Positions 45,155-53,906 are shown, counted from the first letter of the stretch. The stretch is 64,000 nt of DNA from JBLNDJ01 sp050261515 (GCA_050261515.1 JBLNDJ010000040.1:1-64000); one strand, 5' to 3'. The notes: generated by a model not told the origin, from the sequence alone. Numbers and translations are program-made.

Positions 45155-46528
45155 ATGGTTGACGACCTGCGCCGGATCGGCGTTTTCGCGGACCTTGGCG
45201 CCGCGGACCTCGAATGGCTCGCCGCGCGCATGACGGCGCGCCGGTTCGCGCCCGGGGATGTGGTGTTTCGCGAAGGCGGCGTTGCGGACCAGATGGCGAT
45301 CATCTTCGAGGGCGAACTCCACGGCCGCCGCGAGAGCGATCCGCGCGAGGAGAGCGTCTACAGGATTCATGCGGGACAGGTCTCGGGCATGCTTCCGTTT
45401 TCGCGCCTGAAGGAACTTCCGCTGACGTTCAGGGCGGTCACACCGGTGCGCATGGCCACCCTCGGCGTCGAGCATTTCCAGGAGATGCTGGCGCGCATTC
45501 CGGCGCTTGGGCCGCGGCTGGTGTCCTTGATGTCCGACCGTATCCGCGAGAACACCAGGGCGCAGGAACAGCGGCAGAAGCTCGCCGCGCTCGGCAAACT
45601 GTCCGCCGGGCTCGCGCACGAGTTGAATAACCCGGCCGCCGCCGTGCGTCGCGCCTCCCATGGATTGCGGGAAGCGGTCGAAACGCTGCGCGCCGCCGGC
45701 GAGCGCGAGGATTTCTGCTCGCTAGGTCCCGCGCAGCGCGCCGCGCTTGCGGAGGTTGAGCGCGAACTCGCGGCGCGCGGCGCGCCCGCTGAGGACTCGC
45801 TCGCGCGCAGCGACCGCGAAGAAGCGCTGGCGGGCTGGCTCGAGCGCCGCTCGGTTCCCGAAGCGCGCGAGCTTGCCATGGGACTCGCGGACGCGGGCGC
45901 CGAGCCTTCCGTGCTCGACCGGCTCGCGGGCATGATCCCGCCGGCGGCCCTGGGCGACGCGCTCGCGCGGCTCTCGGCTTCGCTCCTGGTCGGGCGCCTG
46001 CTGAACGAGATCGACAACAGCGCCGGCCGCATCTCGGAGCTTGTCCGCGCCATCAAGGACTACTCCTACATGGATCAGGGAGGCGAGCTGGAAATCGACA
46101 TTCACACCGGCATCGAAAGCACACTGCTGATGCTGCGCCACGAGCTGAAGAACGGCGTGGACCTTGTGCGCGACTATGACCGAACGCTGCCCCGCATCCG
46201 CGCGTGGGGCGGGGAGCTGAACCAGGTCTGGACGAACCTGATCGAGAACGCCGTGGATGCGATGGGTGGAAAAGGCGAGCTGCGCATACGGACTTTCCGC
46301 GAGCTGAACAGTGTGGTCGTCGAGGTCGGAGACACCGGCCCGGGCATTCCGCCCGAAATCAAAGACCGCATCTTTGAGCCTTTCTTCACCACGAAGAGCT
46401 TCGGGAACGGCACCGGGCTCGGCCTCGACACCGTGTACCGCATCGTGCACAACCACCACGGCGAGATTCGCGTGGAATCGAAGCCGGGCGACACGCGGTT
46501 CCAGGTGAGGTTGCCGGTGGCGGCCTAA
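45155..46528 (+). CDS. Histidine kinase with N-terminal cyclic-nucleotide-binding domain
   Basis: A 457-residue soluble kinase. Residues 1-120 form a cNMP-binding-like beta barrel, then HisKA with the phosphorylated H155 in SAGLAHELNNPA, and a HATPase domain with N box (WTNLIENAVDAM), G1 DTGPGIP, F box EPFFTTK and G2 GTGLGL. No membrane helix is present. Its start follows the receiver fusion by two bases, so it most likely phosphorylates that protein. The N-terminal ligand is unknown, and the phosphate-binding cassette is not clearly canonical. Confidence 0.85.
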   Translation: MVDDLRRIGVFADLGAADLEWLAARMTARRFAPGDVVFREGGVADQMAIIFEGELHGRRESDPREESVYRIHAGQVSGMLPFSRLKELPLTFRAVTPVRMATLGVEHFQEMLARIPALGPRLVSLMSDRIRENTRAQEQRQKLAALGKLSAGLAHELNNPAAAVRRASHGLREAVETLRAAGEREDFCSLGPAQRAALAEVERELAARGAPAEDSLARSDREEALAGWLERRSVPEARELAMGLADAGAEPSVLDRLAGMIPPAALGDALARLSASLLVGRLLNEIDNSAGRISELVRAIKDYSYMDQGGELEIDIHTGIESTLLMLRHELKNGVDLVRDYDRTLPRIRAWGGELNQVWTNLIENAVDAMGGKGELRIRTFRELNSVVVEVGDTGPGIPPEIKDRIFEPFFTTKSFGNGTGLGLDTVYRIVHNHHGEIRVESKPGDTRFQVRLPVAA

Positions 46529-47928
46529 GCCGGCCGTATGTTCTGGTTCAGCCGGAACAGGTTCGCCGGGTCGTACTTCTTCTTCACCTCCGTCAGCCGC
46601 GCCAGATTCCCGCGGTAGCTCGCGGCGATGCGGTCGTCGCCTTCCTCCATGAGGAAGTTCACATAGCCGCCGCCTGCCGAGTGCGGGTGAAGCGCCGACC
46701 AGTAGCCGCGCACCCAATCCCTGTACTGGGGCATCGGCGCGGGGTCCGGGCTCACGGCCGCGATGATGTGCGCGTACTTCGCCTTCCGGTATGCGAACGC
46801 AGTGGCGTCTTCAGCCACATCGTGCACGGCGCCGTCGAGCGGATAGATGTGCACGGCCGAGTTGACCGTGGGAATGCCGGGGCCGTGTTTCACGTGCTCC
46901 GCGATGATGGCGTCCGTCATCTCGCCGGTGAAGTCGCCCTTCCAGTAGTGATGCAGCCCCTTCGGCAACAGCGGGTCGAACATCGCCTGCACCGCCGGGT
47001 ACGGCGCGGGTCCCATGTGGCTGAACGCGGGCGGTCCGAAATCGAGCAGCGGCTTCGTCGCGCGCTCGCCCGCCGCCGGATCGCCCGAATACACTGCGAC
47101 GATGCCGCACATCGTTTTGTTATGAAGATGCCCGGGGAAGGGCGGCCCGGGCGGCACGATCAGGATCGCGAAGAAGGCGCTCAACTCGCGCGGGGCCTGA
47201 TTCATGAAGTCGCGATACATACGCATCGCGTCCGCCGTGCGCTCGAGCGGATAGAGCACCGGTCCCGCGTACACCGTGCTCACCGGATAGAGCTTGAACT
47301 CGAGCGAGGTGACCACGCCGAAGTTGCCGCCGCCTCCGCGGATCGCCCAGAACAGATCGGCGTTCTCGCTCGCGCTCGCGGTGACCAGCTTGCCCGCGGC
47401 TGTCACGACGTCGGCCGAGATCACGTTGTCGCACGCGAGGCCGTAGTGGCGCGTGAGGTGTCCGAAGCCGCCGCCGAGCGTCAGGCCGCCCGCGCCGGTC
47501 GAGGAAATGACGCCGCCCGGAGTCGCCAGCCCGAAGACGTGCGTGGCATGATCCACGTCGCCCCACGTGCAGCCGCCTTCGACGCGCGCGGTGCGGCGGG
47601 CGGGATCCACGCGCACGCCCTTCATGCGCGAAAGATCGACCACCAGGCCGTCGTCGCAGGTCCCGAATCCGGCCACGCCGTGGCCGCCGCAGCGTATCGC
47701 TAGCGGCAGCCCGTTGTCGCGCGCGAAATCCACCGAGCGAATGACGTCGGCCACCCCGGCGCACTCCACGATGACGCGCGGCTTGCGGTCGATCATTGCG
47801 TTGTAAACGGACCGCGCGGCGTCGTAGCGTGCGTCGCCCGGAAGAATCGCCGGGCCTCTTAGTGTCGCGACGAATGCTTGGAGCGCCGCGTCGCCGAGCG
47901 CCGGCGCGTGTCCCGCCTGAGTTCCCAT
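46525..47928 (-). CDS. FAD-linked oxidoreductase with BBE domain
   Basis: A 467-residue berberine-bridge-enzyme-like protein: an N-terminal FAD_binding_4 domain with LAIRCGGHGVAGF (His for 8-alpha covalent flavin) and GGGFGHLTRHYGL, and a C-terminal BBE segment (NLARLTEVKKKYDPANLFRLNQNI). The second covalent site Cys of bicovalent enzymes is missing (GAGGLTLGGG), so attachment, if any, is single. The ATG at 47928 follows AGGAGGGG, which favours it over an upstream start. Substrate may be a sugar or phenolic alcohol. Confidence 0.85.
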   Translation of the reverse strand: MGTQAGHAPALGDAALQAFVATLRGPAILPGDARYDAARSVYNAMIDRKPRVIVECAGVADVIRSVDFARDNGLPLAIRCGGHGVAGFGTCDDGLVVDLSRMKGVRVDPARRTARVEGGCTWGDVDHATHVFGLATPGGVISSTGAGGLTLGGGFGHLTRHYGLACDNVISADVVTAAGKLVTASASENADLFWAIRGGGGNFGVVTSLEFKLYPVSTVYAGPVLYPLERTADAMRMYRDFMNQAPRELSAFFAILIVPPGPPFPGHLHNKTMCGIVAVYSGDPAAGERATKPLLDFGPPAFSHMGPAPYPAVQAMFDPLLPKGLHHYWKGDFTGEMTDAIIAEHVKHGPGIPTVNSAVHIYPLDGAVHDVAEDATAFAYRKAKYAHIIAAVSPDPAPMPQYRDWVRGYWSALHPHSAGGGYVNFLMEEGDDRIAASYRGNLARLTEVKKKYDPANLFRLNQNIRPA

Positions 47929-48016
47929 AAACTGCCCCTCCTGAGTAGGAATCTTTTTCCGAGTTTCACCCGGCGGGCAGCGGACTGTCAATGGTCTTCG
48001 CGCGTACAATGTCGGA

Positions 48017-49411
48017 ATGTTCCTTTCGCCGGCAGACTGCGCGCGGATTCACGAATCCGCCCTTGAGGTGCTTCGAGACACGGGTGTGCGCGTGGACGAT
48101 CCGGAGATCGTCGCGCTGCTCAAGGGCGCGGGCTGCACGGTCGCGGATTCGGACGTGGTGCGCATCCCGGCCGGGCTGGTCGAGTGGGCGATCGCGCAGG
48201 CGCCGAAGACCGTGCGGATCGCAGACCGCGCGGGCGCTTGCCGCGAGCTTGGCGCGGCCGGCGGCACGGTAGTGTTCACCGGCAACGCGCTCTACGTGAC
48301 GCGCGGCCGCGCGCGCTGCGATCTGAAGTCGGGAGACCTCGCGGAGTTGGCGCGCATCGTGGACAGCTGCCGCAACATCCACGGCATGGTCGGGACGAGC
48401 GTTGCCGACGTGCCGCCGCTGTGCCGCGACTTCGCGGGCTTCCGCATTATGGCGCGCCACACGGCGAAGCACCTCCGGCCCTGCATCTTCTCGCCTCGCG
48501 GCGCGCGGCTGGTGATGGAAATGGCGCAGGTGCTGCTCGGCGGAACGCCGCTTCGCGAGCGGCCCATCGTGAGCACCGGCTTCAGCATCCTGAGCCCGCT
48601 GCACTGGACCGCGCTCGCGCTCGGCGTTTTCCGCGAAACCGCGGGCCGGGGCGTGCCGGTGATGATCAACTCCGAGCCGCTCGGCGGCGGCACGGCGCCG
48701 GTGACGCTGGCGGGCTGCCTCGTTGTCGGCGACGCGGACACGCTGAGCGGCCTGGTGATCAACCAGCTTCTCGAGCCGGGGAGGCCGTGCATTTACAACA
48801 TCGGGTTCGCGCACGTGCTCGACATGGCGTCGGTGATCGCGCTGACCGGCTCGCCCGAGAACGCGCTGCTGCAAGCGGCGGGAGCGGATCTTGCGCGCTT
48901 CCACGGCCTGCCGTCGGCCTCGTGGATGTCCACCGAGTCGATGACAATGGACTCGCAAGCCGCGCTCGAAAAGATGATGATGGGTTTCGCGCACGCCGCG
49001 GCCGGAGTGAATATCATCTGGGGCGCGGGCAACCTGGAATCGACGCTCGCCATGTCGCCCGAAGCCCTGCTTGCCGACGACGAAATCGCGGGCTACTTCC
49101 TGCGCGTGCAGCGCGGCATCCCGGTCGATGACGAAGGGCTCGCGCTCGACGCGATCCGCGAAGTCGGCCTCTCGGGCGATTTCCTGAACTCCGAGCACAC
49201 GCTCCAGCACTACAAGCAGGTGCTGAGCCGCCCGCGGTTCGCCGTCCGTGCGCATCGCTCGAAGTGGGAAGCCAAAGGCGCGCGCACATTCGAAGAAGCG
49301 ATCCAGGATCGCCTGAGCACGCTGCTGGCCGCCGATGCGAAGCCGTACCTCGACGAGCGCCAGGAAGCCGAGTTGGAGCGCATCGAAGCGATCGGCCGGG
49401 CGGGGAGCTAA
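48017..49411 (+). CDS. Trimethylamine methyltransferase (MttB)-family protein without pyrrolysine
   Basis: A 464-residue MttB-superfamily protein: FRIMARHTAKHLRPCIFSP, STGFSILSPLHWT, and MINSEPLGGGTAPVTLAG are family segments. The frame has no internal TAG, so it belongs to the non-pyrrolysine members (MtgB-like glycine betaine or other quaternary amine demethylases). A methyl-corrinoid product would go to the corrinoid protein at 8.4 kb or another. A TACAAT -10 ends six bases before the ATG, so the transcript may be leaderless. Confidence 0.85.
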   Translation: MFLSPADCARIHESALEVLRDTGVRVDDPEIVALLKGAGCTVADSDVVRIPAGLVEWAIAQAPKTVRIADRAGACRELGAAGGTVVFTGNALYVTRGRARCDLKSGDLAELARIVDSCRNIHGMVGTSVADVPPLCRDFAGFRIMARHTAKHLRPCIFSPRGARLVMEMAQVLLGGTPLRERPIVSTGFSILSPLHWTALALGVFRETAGRGVPVMINSEPLGGGTAPVTLAGCLVVGDADTLSGLVINQLLEPGRPCIYNIGFAHVLDMASVIALTGSPENALLQAAGADLARFHGLPSASWMSTESMTMDSQAALEKMMMGFAHAAAGVNIIWGAGNLESTLAMSPEALLADDEIAGYFLRVQRGIPVDDEGLALDAIREVGLSGDFLNSEHTLQHYKQVLSRPRFAVRAHRSKWEAKGARTFEEAIQDRLSTLLAADAKPYLDERQEAELERIEAIGRAGS

Positions 49412-49428
49412 GTCTTCACCATCTCCGC

Positions 49429-50556
49429 CTACACCGGCAGCCGGTCGACAATTCGTATTCCGAACGCCTCGAGCCCGACCAGCTTGCGCGGATGGTTCGT
49501 CAGCAGGCGGATCGTCCGCAGGCCGAGATCCGAGAGAATCTGCGCGCCGATTCCCGTCTCGTATTGCAGCAGGCGCTGGCCGTCGGCGCTCGTATAGTTC
49601 ATGTAGTCGCGCGGGTGCGTGACGAGTTGATCGACGCGGCCGTCTCCCGGCAGCACGCGGTATCCCGGGCCGGTGTGGTGCAGGTAGACGAGCGCCCCGG
49701 AGCCCTCCGCCGCGATGCGCTCCAGCGAGCCTCGGATGATCTTCTGGCAGTCGCAGGTCGCTGCTCCGAAAACATCGCCGTAAGCGCAGCGCGCGTGCAT
49801 GCGCACCAGCACGCCCTCGCGTCCGGCCATGTCGCCGCGTACCAGCGCCAGGTGCGTTTCCGGGTCGGTCGAAGTCGCGTAGGCGATCGTGCGGAACTCG
49901 CCGAACTCGGTCCGGACGCAGCCCTCGGCGATCCGCCGGACGAAGCGCTCGTGCTGGAGCCGGTAGCGGATCAGCTCGGCCACCGAGATCATTTTGAGGC
50001 CGTGCTCGCGGCAGTAATTTTCGAGCTGCGGCACGCGCGCCATCGTGCCGTCGTCGTTCATGATTTCGCAGATCACGCCGGCGGGCGTCAGGCCGGCCAG
50101 CCGCGCCAGGTCCACGGACGCCTCGGTCTGGCCGGCGCGCACGAGCACGCCGCCCTCGCGGGCGCGCAGCGGGAAGATGTGGCCGGGGCGCGCGAGGTCG
50201 GTGGGCCGCGTCTTCGGTTCGGTCGCAACGCGGATCGTGCGCGCGCGGTCGGCTGCGGAAATGCCCGTGGTGACGCCCTCGCGCGCGTCGATGGTTTCGC
50301 AGAAAGCGGTCCCGAAGCGCGACGTGTTGCGTTGCGCGATCGGCGGCAGTTGCAGCTCGTCGCAGCGCTCGCCGGTCAGGGCCAGGCAGATCATCCCGCG
50401 GCCGTACTTCGCCATGAAATTCACCATTTCCGGGGTGACTTTCTCGGCCGCGGCAGTGAGGTCGCCTTCGTTTTCGCGGTCCTCGTCGTCCACTACGACG
50501 ATCATTCGGCCCGCGCGGATTTCTTCGACGGCCTCCTGTATGGAAGCAAACGGCAT
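49429..50556 (-). CDS. ribBA: RibBA-type bifunctional riboflavin protein with altered GTP cyclohydrolase II part
   Basis: A 375-residue protein. Residues 1-200 are a good 3,4-dihydroxy-2-butanone 4-phosphate synthase (DDEDRENEGDLT, RPGHIFPLRA, GQTEASVDLARLAG, CEIMNDDGTMAR). Residues 205-375 resemble GTP cyclohydrolase II and keep zinc ligands C257, C268 and C270, but the QEGRGIGL loop is HHTGPGYRV (293-301), and the DxR catalytic pair region reads GQRLLQYE. The DHBP synthase half is probably active; the second half may be inactive or changed. No FMN riboswitch fits the 18-base gap upstream. Confidence 0.85.
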   Translation of the reverse strand: MPFASIQEAVEEIRAGRMIVVVDDEDRENEGDLTAAAEKVTPEMVNFMAKYGRGMICLALTGERCDELQLPPIAQRNTSRFGTAFCETIDAREGVTTGISAADRARTIRVATEPKTRPTDLARPGHIFPLRAREGGVLVRAGQTEASVDLARLAGLTPAGVICEIMNDDGTMARVPQLENYCREHGLKMISVAELIRYRLQHERFVRRIAEGCVRTEFGEFRTIAYATSTDPETHLALVRGDMAGREGVLVRMHARCAYGDVFGAATCDCQKIIRGSLERIAAEGSGALVYLHHTGPGYRVLPGDGRVDQLVTHPRDYMNYTSADGQRLLQYETGIGAQILSDLGLRTIRLLTNHPRKLVGLEAFGIRIVDRLPV

Positions 50557-50574
50557 AACTTTCTAGTATCGCCT

Positions 50575-51375
50575 ATGATGCAAGAAACGATGCTTTCCGG
50601 GCTCCTCGATCTCCTCCGCGCCGCGCGCCTCTACGATCTTGCGCAGACGTATTTCGTCGGCATGCCGCACTATCCGACTCATCCGCCCTTCCTGTTCAGC
50701 CTCACGCACAAGCACGCGGAAGCTGCGCCGGTCAGTTCGGCAAGCGACGCCATCGCGCTCAGCGGCCACACGGGCACGCACATCGACGCTCTCTGCCATT
50801 ACTCACGCGCCGGCAGGCTGCATGGCGGCGCGGCGGCCGCGCAGACCTATGCGGAAGGGATGGGCGCGCTCGGGATCGACACCGTCGCCCCGATCTTCCG
50901 CAGGGGCGTGCTGCTCGATATCGCCGGAAACCAGGGGGCTGCCGAACTCGCGCCGGACTTCGCCATTGCCCCGGAGCATCTCGAGCGCGCCGCCGCTGCG
51001 GAAAACGTTGCGATCGAAGCCGGGGACGTCGTCCTGCTGCGCACCGGGCGCGGACGCTGGTGGAACGATCCGGCGCGCTACGCGGGCGAGGGACGCGCGC
51101 CGGGGCCGGAGGAAGCGGGCGCGCGCTGGCTGAGTGCGCACAAGGTGTTTGCCGCGGGCTCCGACACCATGTCGTTCGAGAAAGTGCCCGCGGCCGGCAT
51201 GCCGGTGCACGCGCACCTGCTCGTGGACAGCGGCATACACCTCATCGAGTGCCTCAACCTGGAAGAACTGGCGCGCGACCGCGTCTACACGTTCATCTTC
51301 GTGGCCGCGCCGCTCAAAATCCGCGGAGGCACCGCCTCGCCGCTGCGGCCCGTCGCGCTCGCGCTTACTTCGTGA
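50575..51375 (+). CDS. Cyclase-family (kynurenine formamidase-like) hydrolase
   Basis: A 266-residue protein with the zinc/manganese motif SGHTGTHIDALCHY of the arylformamidase/cyclase family, then DVVLLRTGRGRWW and HAHLLVDSGIHLIECLN. The family hydrolyses formamides, isatin or related rings. The true start may be any of the ATG codons at 50575, 50578 or 50590; all give the same domain. It overlaps the Cu-Zn SOD gene end by 11 bases. Confidence 0.78.
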   Translation: MMQETMLSGLLDLLRAARLYDLAQTYFVGMPHYPTHPPFLFSLTHKHAEAAPVSSASDAIALSGHTGTHIDALCHYSRAGRLHGGAAAAQTYAEGMGALGIDTVAPIFRRGVLLDIAGNQGAAELAPDFAIAPEHLERAAAAENVAIEAGDVVLLRTGRGRWWNDPARYAGEGRAPGPEEAGARWLSAHKVFAAGSDTMSFEKVPAAGMPVHAHLLVDSGIHLIECLNLEELARDRVYTFIFVAAPLKIRGGTASPLRPVALALTS

Positions 51376-51871
51376 TCACACCGCAGGCGATTCGTGCGCC
51401 GGCGTTGCCCGCCGGGTCGGTTTTATAGTCGTCAGCCTTCTCGTGAATCACGATCGCCGTCCCGCCTTCCTTGAATAGTGAATCCGGCCCGCTGCCGAGC
51501 GAAGCGCCGGAGTCCAGGATTTTCACGCGCAGCGTGCCGTCGCTCTTGACGGTGATGTTGTCCATATCCCCGACGTGCCTGCCCTCGGGATTGTCCTTGC
51601 CGTGGTGCTTGTGCTCGGGGTTGAAGTGGCCGCCCGCGGTTTTGAAATCCGGCGCTTCGCACTTGCCGGTTTCGTGAATGTGTATGGCGTGCTCGCCGGC
51701 CGGCAGCCCGTGCAGGTTGAGCGCGATGCGCACGCCGCCCTTCGACGGAGTGAACGTCGCAGTTCCCACGTCCTGCCCCTGGGCGTTCTTGAGTTCCGCC
51801 CTGGCGCGCTCCTTCGCCCATGCGCCGCACGCGAGCATCGAAACGGCCACAACGGTAGCCAGTAACTTCAT
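51365..51871 (-). CDS. sodC: Cu-Zn superoxide dismutase
   Basis: A 168-residue secreted enzyme with signal peptide MKLLATVVAVSMLACGAWA. Copper and zinc ligands are visible in HAIHIHETGKC, GGHFNPEHKHHG, and IVIHEKADDY, with the Cys pair (in GKCEAP and RIACGV) and the active-site Arg in GNAGARIACG. It removes superoxide outside the cytoplasm. The second of two close ATG codons is taken as the start because AAGGAGGG is six bases before it but touches the first. Confidence 0.93.
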   Translation of the reverse strand: MKLLATVVAVSMLACGAWAKERARAELKNAQGQDVGTATFTPSKGGVRIALNLHGLPAGEHAIHIHETGKCEAPDFKTAGGHFNPEHKHHGKDNPEGRHVGDMDNITVKSDGTLRVKILDSGASLGSGPDSLFKEGGTAIVIHEKADDYKTDPAGNAGARIACGVITK

Positions 51872-51877
51872 GAACAT

Positions 51878-51885
51878 CCCTCCTT
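51878..51885 (-). promoter_or_regulatory. Ribosome binding site that decides the sodC start
   Basis: On the minus strand AAGGAGGG ends directly at an ATG (51877-51875), leaving no spacer, and lies six bases before the second ATG (51871-51869). The second is the better start. Confidence 0.7.
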
Positions 51886-51924
51886 GAGTGTGCCTTGACC
51901 GCTGTTAGTGTTATAGCATTCCGA

Positions 51925-51939
51925 GGGGGTTGCGCCCCC
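51925..51939. repeat. REP-like GGGGG-TTGCG-CCCCC hairpin
   Basis: A five-base stem with a TTGCG loop in the gap between sodC and the peroxidase gene. A close relative, GGGGGC-TGCG-GCCCCC, lies at 54543-54558. Such G/C hairpins with a TGCG-type loop are a common class of dispersed intergenic repeat and may act as a transcription or mRNA-stability element. Confidence 0.45.
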
Positions 51940-51982
51940 GGCTTCCGGAGGCATAAGGTTGCAGAGGAGGGGATTTTCGGGT

Positions 51983-52999
51983 ATGAAACGCATCCTTCTT
52001 TTTTCAATCGCGCTCTGCGCCTGGCTCTATGCGGCCGACGTGAACCGCGACGCGCTCAAGATGTTCGCGCCCTTGCCGGCCGTGATGGACTCGTCGAAAA
52101 ATCCCATCACGCAAGCCAAAATCGACCTCGGGCGCATGCTTTACTACGACCCGCGGCTCTCGAAGGGCCAGGACGTTTCCTGCAACACCTGCCACCAGCT
52201 CGACAGATACGGCGCCGACGGCCAGCCCGTGTCCGCCGGCCACAAGGGACTGAAGGGAAACCGCAATTCCCCGACGGTGTACAACGCCGCGGGCCACTTC
52301 GTGCAGTTCTGGGACGGCCGGGCGGCGGATGTCGAGGAGCAGGCCAAGGGCCCCGTGACAAACCCCGTCGAGATGGCCATGCCGTCGGGCAAGATCGTGG
52401 TCGCGGTGCTGAACTCCATGCCCGAGTATCAGGCCGCGTTCAGGAAGGCGTTTCCCGGCGAGGCCGACCCCGTTACGTTCGAGAACATGGCAGCCGCCAT
52501 CGGAGTCTTCGAACGGAAGCTCGTGACGCCCTCGCGTTGGGACAAATTCCTGAAGGGTGACGAGAAAGCGCTTACGGCGCAGGAGAAGGCCGGCTTCAAT
52601 GCGTTCATCAACGCGGGCTGCGCGATGTGCCACAACGGAGCGTACGTCGGCGGCATGGCGTATCAGAAGCTCGGCCTGGCGAAGAAATGGACGGCCGACG
52701 CCGACCCCGGCCGCTACGGCGTGACGAAGCAGGAAAGCGAGCGGAAACTGTTCAAAGTGCCCTCGCTGAGGAACGTCGATAAGACCGGCCCGTACTTCCA
52801 CACCGGTGGAGTCCCGGCGCTCGGCCGGGCCGTCGAGATCATGTCCGAATACCAGCTCGGCCGCCCCATCGCGAAGCAGGACGTCGAAGCAATTCTCGCC
52901 TGGCTGGGCGCGCTCACCGGAGACCTCCCGGCGGACTACATCAGGAAGCCGGCGCTCCCGCCCGCCACCGCCAAGACGCCCCCGCCCGACCGGTCGTGA
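51983..52999 (+). CDS. Di-heme cytochrome c peroxidase (MauG/CcpA family)
   Basis: A 338-residue secreted protein with a signal peptide (LLFSIALCAWLYAAD) and two heme c sites, CNTCH (67-71) and CAMCH (213-217). It has the family segments RLSKGQDVSCNTCH, NAAGHFVQFWDGRAADVEEQ and RKLFKVPSLRNVDKTGPYFHTG. It reduces hydrogen peroxide with electrons from a periplasmic cytochrome. The ATG at 51983 follows GAGGAGGGG by ten bases. Peroxidase beside Cu-Zn SOD suggests a periplasmic oxidative-stress pair. Confidence 0.92.
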   Translation: MKRILLFSIALCAWLYAADVNRDALKMFAPLPAVMDSSKNPITQAKIDLGRMLYYDPRLSKGQDVSCNTCHQLDRYGADGQPVSAGHKGLKGNRNSPTVYNAAGHFVQFWDGRAADVEEQAKGPVTNPVEMAMPSGKIVVAVLNSMPEYQAAFRKAFPGEADPVTFENMAAAIGVFERKLVTPSRWDKFLKGDEKALTAQEKAGFNAFINAGCAMCHNGAYVGGMAYQKLGLAKKWTADADPGRYGVTKQESERKLFKVPSLRNVDKTGPYFHTGGVPALGRAVEIMSEYQLGRPIAKQDVEAILAWLGALTGDLPADYIRKPALPPATAKTPPPDRS

Positions 53000-53054
53000 C
53001 GGCGCGCGAAAAATGCGTTCGTGCTGATGGTATCCTCTCCAGAGGAGTTTCGCG

Positions 53055-53906
53055 GTGGAAAATCGGATTCACATCATCGGCTTGGTCGTACCGGACCTGA
53101 CGGACACGCACTTCGCCAAAGTCGCCAGCGGCGTGGCCCGGATCATGCAGCCCCGGGGCTACACGGTCCTGATCTCCAACTCGGAGGGCGACGCCGACGC
53201 CGAGCGGCACGCCATCGACCTGCTTCTTTCCTGCTCCCATGTGGAGGGCCTCATCCTTGCCTCCGCGCAGGCGCCCAACGAGACCGCGCTGTTCCGCCGC
53301 CTCGAAAAGCACAAGATGCCGTTCGTCCTGCTCGACCGCGATTTCCCCGCCGCCGCGGCGAACTTCGTCGGCTCTGACGATGAGGAAATCGGCTGGGTCG
53401 CCACCGAGCACCTGATCTCGCGCGGCTGCCGCCACATCGCCCACATCGAAGGACCGGCGACCTCGGCCGCGGCCGGACGCGCCAGGGGCTACACGGCCGC
53501 GCTTGGGGGGCACGGGCTCAGATCCGCCGACGGCTATGTGGTCCGCGGCGGCTCGAGCGATGCCGCCGGATACGAAGCCATGCGCCGCCTGTTGTCCGTG
53601 AACCCGCGCCTCGATGGCGTGGTCTGTTACAACGATGCGGTGGCCGTGGGGGCCATCAAGGCTATCCTCGAAGCCGGCCTCGAAGTGCCTTATGACATCG
53701 AAGTGGTCGGGGCGGGGAACGTACATTACTCCGACATCCTGCGGGTCCCCCTCTCGACGGTCGATCTCAACAGCGTGACCGCCGGCGAGCGCGCCGCGGA
53801 GCTTCTGCTGGGTGTCCTCGAGTCGCCCGAGCCCCGGCCGCCCGAGCGCGTCCTGATCCCCTTCGAGCTGGTCGCTCGCGAGTCGAGCAAGGCCGTCGCC
53901 GTCTAG
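53055..53906 (+). CDS. LacI/periplasmic-binding-like sensor domain without DNA-binding domain
   Basis: A 283-residue protein that aligns from its first residues with the ligand-binding part of LacI regulators (GLVVPDLTDTHFAKVASGVAR, SDDEEIGWVATEHLISRGCRHI, PLSTVDLNSVTAGERAAELLL). There is no helix-turn-helix before it, and the upstream 55 bases have no in-frame coding extension. It has no signal peptide, so it is cytoplasmic. A GTG start follows AGAGGAG. It may be a stand-alone sugar-sensing or scavenging domain. Confidence 0.75.
   Translation: MENRIHIIGLVVPDLTDTHFAKVASGVARIMQPRGYTVLISNSEGDADAERHAIDLLLSCSHVEGLILASAQAPNETALFRRLEKHKMPFVLLDRDFPAAAANFVGSDDEEIGWVATEHLISRGCRHIAHIEGPATSAAAGRARGYTAALGGHGLRSADGYVVRGGSSDAAGYEAMRRLLSVNPRLDGVVCYNDAVAVGAIKAILEAGLEVPYDIEVVGAGNVHYSDILRVPLSTVDLNSVTAGERAAELLLGVLESPEPRPPERVLIPFELVARESSKAVAV

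Noticed and set aside
48017..49411. Pyrrolysine-containing trimethylamine methyltransferase
   Set aside because: No TAG codon lies within the frame and the gene ends on TAA; it belongs to the non-pyrrolysine branch.
50557..50574. FMN riboswitch in front of ribBA
   Set aside because: Only 18 bases separate ribBA from the divergent cyclase gene, too short for the element.
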